Below, one piece after another: positions 56,177 through 64,000 of a stretch of 64,000 nucleotides of DNA. Numbering within the stretch: the stretch's first letter is position 1; every line of letters starts with the position of its first letter. The position numbers and the translations under genes were made by a program. The notes beneath the pieces are model-generated. The model was not told the DNA's origin, ran no database searches, and worked only from the letters and a program-made list of their open reading frames with translations. Origin of the DNA: Stereum hirsutum FP-91666 SS1 (Eukaryota; Basidiomycota; Agaricomycetes; Russulales; Stereaceae); NCBI RefSeq assembly GCF_000264905.1, contig NW_006763138.1, positions 1,842,438 to 1,906,437 on the forward strand, in the 5' to 3' direction.

Positions 56177-57866
56177 ATGACTACCTCTGAGGCTCTGGAC
56201 TACGTCTATAACCATGGTTGGGGCCATCAATGGCCTCGCCACGACGGCACAATCTCAAAGACCGACATTGGTATTCCTCGTGACATTGAACGTACCGATG
56301 AGGACGACGTCGCTATCGACATTCCCGATCACTGGGACTATACTTGCCTCGAAAACATTCGCCTCGTCGCTCGTGCACTTGGTATAATCACAAAAATCTC
56401 GGACTTCCTCGTCATTCGCTCTGAATATCACCTGCTGCGGGATATGATTGAGAGACACAGTAGCACAGGCGCGTTCGTGGTGATGGGACAGCCAGGGATC
56501 GGTTCGTAAGACAGCCATTTTAGCTTCAACCCGAATAACGATTTCTTCTACCTGCTCTCTTAGGCAAAACGATGTTTCTTATATACCTTCTTTTGTATCG
56601 CCTTGAACACAAACTTCCGACGGCAATCCAAGTTGGCCACGATCGTTACTTCGTCTTCGATGACAAATGCGCTTCGTTGCATCGTACGGTTGATGAAGCC
56701 GAGCCGTGACTCAGCTCGTGTTGGGCATTGGCCGACAGCAACCTCCATGCTGTTCAGCCATGTGAACACTTTTTAAGCCAGCCCGAAGTTTTCATCCAGT
56801 CGTCGTCGCCGAAACCAGAGAGGTGGAAGGATTGGTTGAATCAGAAGATGGGCGCGCGTATATACGCAGAGCTGCCGACCTTGTTGGAGATCGCTGCGAT
56901 TCTGTAAGTCGAGTCAGTGCTTGTCCCTGGCATATATCTGCTCACGAAGATTTGTATAGCCATGAGCTCCATTCCGTCTCATCTTTCGCATTTCGACTCG
57001 TGACCAAGTGGGGACCATCGACTAGGACGATCATCTCCATTGCGAGTGCGATGCTCCAGGATCCTGAGGACGCCGAAGAGATTGAAGAAAACCAGAAGGC
57101 CGAGGCAGAACGGGCGGCAGACAAGTTATGCTCCGCTCGGTCGCTCGTCGCCTCGAAAGTAGCCGGCGGCGGTATACCAGACAGCCACGGTTCCGCCGTC
57201 GGCTTCGTTCGCCCTCACCGTAGATTCACATCGAACGGCAAAATCGCCGCGTCATCTCGAGCAATCTGGTTTATCCCGACGACGTTCCTCGACGAAATAT
57301 TTGCGAAATGTTGCACCAACTTCTCTAACGAGAAGTCCCACGATCTCTTCATCGCCTTCAGTTCCCATTCTCTGACTCGAACCACTGCAGGCTGGCAGCA
57401 TGAAATGAATGTTCATCGGCGCCTCACCACAGTTGGCGTACCACCTCCCACCATCTTTAACCACGATCGATCAGAGGAGATGCAGATGCATCCGTCGGCC
57501 CACCTCGTTCCTGGCACAGCGACCGGCCTGAAGCAAACCAGTGCCGACGAAGTGTTCTATTGGATGCCGTCCGTGATCAATTGGGAGGGAATCGACGGTG
57601 TCCTCGGCGATACCGACAACAACGTCTACGCCGTGCAGGCGACTATCGCGTCGGACCACAGCAGTCCCGCCGAGGGCCTGAAGAAGGCGTGGCTGGGTGT
57701 CGCCCCGAGCGTTCGATCGCAATGTCGTTGGCACTTGGTTGTCGTCGCCGACAACATAGCAGCGGCTGGTGGACTTGTGAAACAGTTTTCAAGCCAGTTA
57801 GAGGACTTCAAACTCGGCCCTGGCAAAGGAGTACGGGTGCAGGTGTGGGGTTGTGTCCTAGATTAA
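56177..57866 (+). pseudogene. Crinkler/RHS-like P-loop NTPase plus nuclease, one in-frame stop
   Basis: Exons 56177-56501, 56564-56903 and 56960-57866 would give 523 codons. The Walker A motif GQPGIGKT (residues 104-111) is split by intron 1, and YRLEHKLPTAIQVG and FIQSSSPKPERWKDW follow as in fungal P-loop proteins of the Crinkler/RHS-like group. The C-terminal domain has IDGVLGDTDNNVYAVQATIA, which fits a PD-(D/E)xK restriction-like nuclease core (Asp, then a Q-x-T strand). Codon 157 (56707-56709) is TGA with clear family sequence on both sides (TVDEAEP before, SSCWALADSN after). A 30-odd-nt intron could remove it but would be too short. The family is known for proposed host-nucleus or genome-conflict roles; none is shown here. 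The upstream region was rearranged by the APH fragment. Confidence 0.65.
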
Positions 57867-58922
57867 TCATTCCGTCTGAACTCTTCCTCCTGCAACCACA
57901 TCATCCATCGCTTCTTTTGATCTCCTCTGCTCTCGATATGCGATGTCAATTTCCGTGACTCGTTCCGGTGCCCTTAACCATTTTTGTCCAGTATACTGTC
58001 TGCGTACCTGAGAAGAACTGATTGTAGCCTGTGAGTCCAGCAGCTGAGCCCAGCCGAGCTCGACATGGACCTACCCGAACTCGACATATGGCCTCCGTAC
58101 AAACACCTAAACCGTGATCAGACGGGAAATGGCATTGAGACAGAGACGAGAGGGTCAGATGTCTCAACCATAGCATTCGTCTTTTGTTTAGGGGCATGAA
58201 GTAAGAGGGGTAGACATAAGTACTTTCTTCGTTAGTCCCGTCATTCTTGCTCTGCGCTCTGCCCCCTCTCCTTCCCTTCATTCGCCTCATCCACCCAACT
58301 TCTCCACTCAACCATAACCCCCTCCAACTTCGCTCCCATCTTCCTATCATCACCGTTCTCTCCGCCCGGTACCTCCAAAGAAACTCCGTAAATGCCCTCA
58401 CGCAGACCCCTCGTCAAAAATGGAACAAGCAACCTCAACCAAACCTCACCCGCCCGCCTGATCACTAATATTTACCTCTCCCTCCCTCCCTTCACTGTCC
58501 CTGTCTCGTTGTCATCTCCTTCTGCCCCACCCAAGCCATCCTCGACGGTCTTCACATAGTCCACCAATACCTCCCCACTCCTCGCCAACGCCGCATCCAA
58601 GTCCGATAAGAGAACGGGCAAAGGGTGGCGTTTACATACACCGCGGGTGAGGGGTACGAAGTCAACAGATGTGGCGGAACATGTGCCGGCGTCCCATCCA
58701 ACATGTTTGCCTGAACCGCCTGCGGAACCTGTATCGTGCCTAGAGTGGTTATCGAAACCAACCACATGCTTGGCAATCCCTTCCCCTTCGCTGATGTTCC
58801 CAATTACGTCTGGAGGAGGAGAGCGTTGGGGTGCTTGAGCGGACGGGCAGCGGCATTGATGATCCGGTCGTTGTAGAAGAGGTAGAAGGTGTGAGGAAGA
58901 TCCAATATTGGGTGACAACGTC
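57867..58922. other. Region with unresolved minus-strand coding-like frames
   Basis: Minus-strand frames 58945-58472 and 58465-58241 both look partly protein-like (for example HPLPVLLSDLDAALARSGEVLVDYVK and AGEVWLRLLVPFLTRGLREG) and are nearly contiguous, as if one gene with a frameshift or an unusual intron. No intron of acceptable length joins them. No family is recognised. Confidence 0.3.
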
Positions 58923-59495
58923 ATGTACGCCTTCCCTCTACACATCCACAGATATCTAACCCACCCTGAGCTCTATGAATGCCTTAAAGATTCCTTCGGT
59001 CCTGTCTTTGACTACATAAAGGAGACTGTACATTTATTTTCTTGCTGAGTTTGCGCCACAGTGCCACATTGAGCGTTTCTGAACATAACCTCTACCCAGT
59101 TTTTCAACTATCTTCCTCAGGAGTTTGATGAGATGACAGTATATGCTACTGTTCTTCCCGGGAACAACATCTCTGACGTAGACCCTTGGCTCTCCTGGGT
59201 AGTTAATCTGAACGTACTCACACGCCTTCACCGTGATACAAAAGATATAGGTTGGTGTTTAGATCTTGTCATTACAGACAAGGACTTCAGAGGTGGTGAG
59301 CTTGGTATGGTAGAGTTAGGTCTTGTTCTTCCTCTTCAGAACGGTGACTTCTGCATATTTCGTTCTATGGATATTACTCACTTTAATCTAGAATTTGTGG
59401 GGGAGAGATGCTCTTTTGTCTTCGCCACTTGTAAGGAGTTTGCATCTTGGGAGAAGGATCGTCATGGTTGGGAGAGTAATAAGTTCATGACCTAG
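58923..59495 (+). CDS. TET/JBP-like Fe(II)/2OG dioxygenase domain, short (166 aa)
   Basis: Exons 58923-59027 and 59100-59495 join in phase 0. The barrel shows LTRLHRDTKDIGWCLDLVI (HxD ligands), GGELGMVELGLVLPLQNGD and DITHFNLEF (distal His), then a polar end (WEKDRHGW). This arrangement is common in agaric proteins related to the TET/JBP dioxygenases, many of which sit near KDZ transposons. The N-terminus is short (MYAFPLHIHRYLTHPELYE), so it may be a truncated copy of a longer protein. TET/JBP enzymes oxidise methylated or plain pyrimidines in DNA; activity here is not shown. The family is distinct from the four dioxygenase paralogues to the left. Confidence 0.6.
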
Positions 59496-59732
59496 TTATT
59501 TGTATTTATATATATCCTCATCTCCTTAGCTTATCTTCTGAATTGTTTACTTTGACTATATTTTACTAATAGTGCTGGTAAGTACGCTCTTGATGTGGCA
59601 TCACCTTGCTTTGTTTATATTTACATCTATTTGGCCTGTGTTGATTTTCATGGCTTACCTACTTTGCCACGTCTACCCTACCCTACTCTCTACTCCTAGT
59701 TCTACAGCCTTCTTTATTTCTTGCTCAATAGT

Positions 59733-61149
59733 ATGGCACGCATTACAAGACGTTCTAATGCTAACACTGGCCTCAGCTCTGGCAAGAACACCAGGAAGTC
59801 TAAGGAGATCAGGCGCGTCAAGGTATGAGCCTCTATTTTTCACACGTCGTTCTTCATCATCATTCCATGGCACAGAGCTTGAGAAATCAGTCCCACTTGT
59901 GGCAAAGAAGAACCAGCCTACGTCCACCAAGGCCAAGGCTAAAGCAACCCCCAAACATGATAGCACGGTTCGTGATAGCTTGTTTTATTCTTAGCAATCC
60001 CTATTTCTGACGGCATAAATGTAGCCCCAGCCTCCACCGTCATCCGAGGATGAGGAGGAGGAGGATGTTGTGATTCAAGAGAAACCTTCCAAGACTGTTA
60101 CGCGTAAGAGGGCTGCCTCTCAGCCCACTCCTGACCCTGTTCCCGCGCAGAAGACCAAGAAACAGAAAAAACAAGAGGAGCAGGCTGAGCGTGCTGAGCG
60201 CTCAAAAGGTGTGTAATCTTGTCGTACTGTATTATCAATTATTACACCTATATAATCTGACTTCTGTTCTTAGCTGTCCAGGCTGTCAACAGGCTGCTTT
60301 TGAACAGAGAGGCCACTGCTCAAGCGTTGTCAGCTCCTGCAACGCGCCCTAACTCACCGTGTTCTGAGTCAGAGCCTCAAGGCGTAGCACAGGAACAGGA
60401 TCTTGCTAACCGTTTGAAAGATATGTTTTCTTTATTATTCACTATAATGGATTAGTGACGCTGTTCTAGCCCTTGACAGCATAGGGCAGGCAGTCAATGA
60501 CAAGAATGCGCAACAGGACGATGACGACGGTGACGATGGTGACGATGTGGGTGATGATGCTCATGAGCAACACAAAGGTAAGTATATTGTCTTACATGCT
60601 CTCCATGGATTGTTCTGTGAGCTGACAGTCTCTTGAAGGATCACAGGATGATGACTCATCTCAGTCATCTGAAGACGAGTCTACTGATGCTGAACAGGAC
60701 GACACCACAGACGCTGCACCAAACAAGGAGAAGATCACTGATATCTTCGCGGATGACGCATGTTTACATCTCATTCATCTCTTCTGTAGCTAATATATGT
60801 TCTCTCCTGTTATATTCTTCAGATGTGCTCTGAACCTGTCAACGCTACGTCTGGGGCCGGAAAGAAGACCTCCAAGAAACGCAAGACCGTGCAACCCACC
60901 TCCGATGTGGTCGCAGTCTCCGGCAATCGCTCTCCCTTCCGAAACGGTGCCGCACTTCTGCATAAGGCTGCTCAAATCCGCCTGCGCCTCATCATTCAAC
61001 TTTTGAATGCCTTCCCAAAGCCTGATACTCGGGGCGACGTGGTTGTCGACTGCCTTAAGGACCTTCTGGAGGGTGTCAAGAGATATAGGACAATCTGGAT
61101 GCGTCTCAGTGAGGACCATAAGAAGCTCATGATATATTTTGTGAGTCAT

Positions 61150-61193
<44 letters not shown>

Positions 61194-62227
61194 TGTTCAT
61201 TATCTGAGATTATACGTCTGCGCATCATCACGCATCTGTGTGGCGTGTGGCGTGTGGCGTGCGTGGTGTCTAGACTTGGAGGACTGTGGCACAAGTACGT
61301 GGGGAGTGGAAGCTCACTACGTATCCCATTGTCAAGCTTGTATACTTTGATGCTCTTGTCAATGGGAACTTGGCCAGTCAACGTCAGGCATATGCGAAGT
61401 GGTTGCTTGGGGAGAACGATAGTTCAATGGATGTGTTTGTTTTTGGTGACATCGTTTATAATGAGGAGGTACGTCTATTCCATGTTTATTATGTTTGAGC
61501 CTGTTGATAATGTTTTATTGCATACCAAGATTAAGGACTGGAACTGGCAGGCCCCGTACTTCAACAGGGTCTTCACTGACGTTATCAAGGCTCAATGCTT
61601 CGAGCGTGGACAGAGGCCTGATGGCATCAAGAATATCCATGAGTTTGCAGACTTATGCATCCCTCTTGTAGGTCTGGCTGCAGTTGTGGTACATGTTCTT
61701 AGCTTCTGTATGATTATTGAGTTGAGTTGATAATATTTGTATATATGATAGGTTGAGAATTGTATACGTGGATATGTAGAGAGCGGTATCTATGGTAAAG
61801 GTATTGAGTTCAACGACACTAACTGTAGCGCATGGTGAGTTCTTGTTCAGATTCTGTTTATATCTTCTTGCTAATATTGGCTAGCCATCATTATCATGTG
61901 GAGCGCCTCACCCTCATCAATGAGAAGTCCAAGGGTGCTATCATCTACTTCTACTCCAACGCCTTCAAGACAATCCTGTGAGCTATTTGTATTGTGTACT
62001 ATTCTTTCTCTCTCATTGTTGAATATTACTATCGTTCTTAGCAAGGAGTTGAACCTCATGCACTTGATCGCCAAGGCCACAGACATCAAGGACAAGACTG
62101 ACTATGAGGCTCTTGCAGCTATGGTTCCTGCAAATGTGGAAGCTCCAGGTAAAATATTCGTTCTCGCTCTACAACATTCTTTTGTAGACTTGTACTGATG
62201 TTTGCTTGTGCAGTTGACTCTGCTTGA
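59733..62227 (+). CDS. DUF6532-like protein, many exons
   Basis: The N-terminal exons (59733-59822, 59878-59967, 60025-60208, 60274-60411, 60470-60577, and from 60639) encode a basic then acidic disordered head, Lys/Ser-rich with runs of Asp (QQDDDDGDDGDD). The C-terminal part is ordered: KAAQIRLRLIIQLLNAFPK, RQAYAKWLLGENDSSMDVF, DWNWQAPYFNRVFTDVIKA and KGIEFNDTNCSAC, ending with KELNLMHLIAKATD. This resembles the agaric DUF6532 proteins, whose function is unknown. The junction before the exon starting at 60823 is not resolved in frame, so the gene may start there, or I have missed a splice site. An intron at about 61141-61273 contains a CT microsatellite. The basic head suggests nuclear location. 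Confidence 0.55.
61152..61188. repeat. (CT)n microsatellite in an intron
   Basis: Perfect CT run of 37 bp between the GTGAGT donor and the ACTTGG exon start of the DUF6532-like gene. A GTGTGGC triplication follows at 61239-61260. Confidence 0.95.
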
Positions 62228-63221
62228 CTGGAGGGGTTCTGTTATATCTATTTGTCCTCTTTTTGATGCTATCCACCTCATTTCTTGATCTCTGTCTGCT
62301 CTGCCTGTCTGCTCTGCCTGTCTGTATATACATATGCTCTCAATGATACTGTAGTTTTTCGCGCACAAGTTCGTGTCCCGTGTCCCATGGGAGCCGCGAA
62401 CGAACTTGTGCCGCGGGACAGTCCCACCCCATTGACGTGCACTGAACTTGTAAATGGGACAAACCAAAATTTGACGAAAATTTAACGAAAATGCGAATAT
62501 ATTCTAGGCTCCTAAATTGACCTCAGGAAGGCCCCCACGGCACACTTTGGGCTAGATTTTACTACTGGGTGAGCTCTTCCACCCCAATGCAGAGGATGAA
62601 TGGCTGTTGAGCAGTTATGAAAGGTCGTATTCCTGAAATGGCGTCGATGTTCACGAACATTGTCCCTTGTCCCGGTCTGCTTGCGAACCGGGACGCGAAC
62701 GGATTATGTCATCTCGGCAACGGCCGAGGGCGGTGGCGTGAACTTGTGCGCGAAAAAGTACAGTAGTTTGTCTTGCCTGTAGCACTGTGTGAGCTGTTAT
62801 GAGATCTGAGTGACCACTGATGAACTATAGCTGTAGCATAAATAGTACAGATATAAATGCTCTCAAAGCTCTTAGTGATATCAGTGCCTTTAATGCCCTC
62901 AAGAGCTGTGAGAGCAATGATAGCTCTCAGATCACTGAGAGATATTTGAAATATGAAATTTGTACTATTATGGGGGGTTGATATATATCACAAATGGTCT
63001 CTCATAGATAAATCTGATATGATATCACCATAATGCTATGATATTTTGAGTAGCAGTTTCCTGATTTCCTGATGCAGGGGTGGGTGTGAATAACTGATTT
63101 GACTATAGCTTAACCTAAGTACCTACCTACCTACTTAACTTACCTCGGGTTTGGGATCTATATCCTGTGATGGCCTTGCATGATTATCAATGATCGTCAA
63201 GAGTGATGGTAGATGGCTATT
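62228..63221. other. Non-coding tail region with a MITE
   Basis: No gene is supported. It contains the MITE at 62349-62763 and, at 62850-62950, a series of short imperfect palindromes built around AGCTCT/GAGAGC words. Confidence 0.5.
62349..62763. mobile_element. TA-flanked MITE, 415 bp
   Basis: Terminal inverted repeats of about 25 bp (left CTGTAGTTTTTCGCGCACAA, right its reverse complement with one mismatch), flanked by TA on both sides (62347-62348 and 62764-62765). A TA target site points to the Tc1/mariner group. A second inner inverted repeat (GCACAAGTTCGT / ACGAACTTGTGC) lies in the left third. No transposase frame. Confidence 0.65.
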
Positions 63222-63873
63222 TGTAGGAAATCAGAGAAACTGAGACACCTATTTCGTACGGTGGTCTCAAAAGCCGGAACCCCACCTGGGCGCGGTCTCG
63301 AAAGATAATAGAAAGGCATAAAAGGGTCGTAAGGGTCATAGAGCCCACGTGTACTAACGTGGGCCTGAGCCCTGCGCGACCATCGAGAGCGTCTCGGATG
63401 GGTCGGCAGGGCGAGGCCGCATATGATATGGTAGAAAAGAAGAAAGAAAAAGAAAAGAAAAGAAACCTGAAGCTTCAGGCTGCCGCGGCTACCCGATGAA
63501 CGGTGCGGCAGATGGTACCTTCAGTACACGCGAGTCGAGTTCGGGTCTGATGGCGATACCGCCTGTACTCGCCCTACCTGCCGTTCGAGGCACGATAGGG
63601 CGATGTCGAGAGGGTGGCGATACCGCCTGCACTCGCCGTAGACCGCCGGTTGAGGCGAACTAAGGCGACGTCGAGAGAGAAAAAGAGACGAGACAAGAGA
63701 AAAGACGATGAGTGCAGCAGATGCGATTAGCCGATGCCAGCGAAGCAAGTAAATACAGGCGGTTCAAACTCCGACAAGCTCCGACTCGAGATAAGATAAG
63801 ATAATCAACAACTGAAGGCTGCGAAATTTATTCTACATCTAAAATACTCCCTAGCGGGAAAATGTGTGTTACA
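63222..63873 (-). mobile_element. Probable 3' LTR of a retrotransposon (body beyond window)
   Basis: On the minus strand the segment starts TGTAACACACATTTTCCC and is immediately preceded by a G-run purine tract (63874-63888), the order of polypurine tract then 3' LTR. TGTAACA is a common LTR start. The far end is placed at 63222 only because it ends in CA on that strand; that boundary is weak. The internal region with gag-pol would lie past position 64000. Confidence 0.4.
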
Positions 63874-64000
63874 AATCCCCCCCAATTTCGCAGTCTTTGG
63901 ATGCATGACTTAGATGAAGTGCATACAACCATCAACCACAAACTTTGCAGTGAATGGGGTGAAGGGATATGGAAATGAAGGTCTCTTGATGTGATGAAAG

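Noticed and set aside
56678..56712. Very short intron to remove the in-frame TGA of the Crinkler-like gene
   Set aside because: It would be about 31-33 nt, too short, and it would delete residues conserved in the family.
1..64000. CRISPR arrays, operons, ribosome binding sites, tRNA or rRNA genes
   Set aside because: The window is nuclear eukaryotic DNA; no spaced repeat array and no convincing tRNA or rRNA sequence was seen by eye. A tRNAscan run would be decisive for tRNAs.

Overview
The window looks like a gene-rich stretch of an Agaricomycete (mushroom-forming basidiomycete) genome. Genes are split by many short GT-AG introns, mostly 50-100 nt. The protein set (chitin synthase, EB1, cytosolic GluRS with a GST-like head, AP-2 sigma, Glo3-type ArfGAP) is fungal. 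Several families are ones I associate with agaric genomes: a Crinkler-like P-loop/nuclease, a TET/JBP-like dioxygenase and a DUF6532-like protein. All gene models were spliced by hand from frame, GT/AG sites and family conservation. No RNA evidence was available.

Layout. 1-1559 (-): MFS monocarboxylate-type transporter, cut by the window edge. 3729-4305 (+): small secreted protein. 4668-20348: four paralogous Fe(II)/2-oxoglutarate dioxygenase-like genes sharing intron positions and phases, interrupted by a divergent housekeeping pair, AP-2 sigma (APS2) and the ArfGAP GLO3. A GLO3 intron carries a 227-bp hAT-like MITE with a perfect 8-bp target duplication. 21.6-25.5 kb: FAD monooxygenase and a sirtuin. 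25.8-30.3 kb (-): MYND-finger protein and an F-box/LRR-like protein. 31.2-36.2 kb (+): EB1 and glutamyl-tRNA synthetase. 36.6-40.2 kb: two unknown multi-exon genes, divergent. 41.1-42.8 kb (-): tandem pair of very small cysteine-rich genes, with microsatellites in and beside one of them. 44.3-49.1 kb (+): 15-exon chitin synthase with one repeat-filled 883-bp intron.

The right quarter is more dynamic. An aminoglycoside-phosphotransferase-like (APH) gene at 50.1-51.9 kb has a reading-frame break. A 300-bp piece of it is copied to 55.75-56.05 kb, just upstream of a Crinkler-like P-loop/nuclease gene that carries one in-frame TGA. Between them lies a metallothionein-like gene (52.5-53.0 kb). From 58.9 kb come a short TET/JBP-like dioxygenase, a DUF6532-like gene, a TA-flanked 415-bp MITE, and what looks like the 3' LTR of a retrotransposon whose body lies beyond the window.

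Functionally the conserved block covers vesicle traffic (APS2, GLO3), microtubule tips (EB1), translation (GluRS), wall synthesis (chitin synthase) and NAD-dependent deacylation (sirtuin). The most unusual content is the four-member dioxygenase cluster, the paired cysteine-rich minigenes, and the rearranged APH/Crinkler region.
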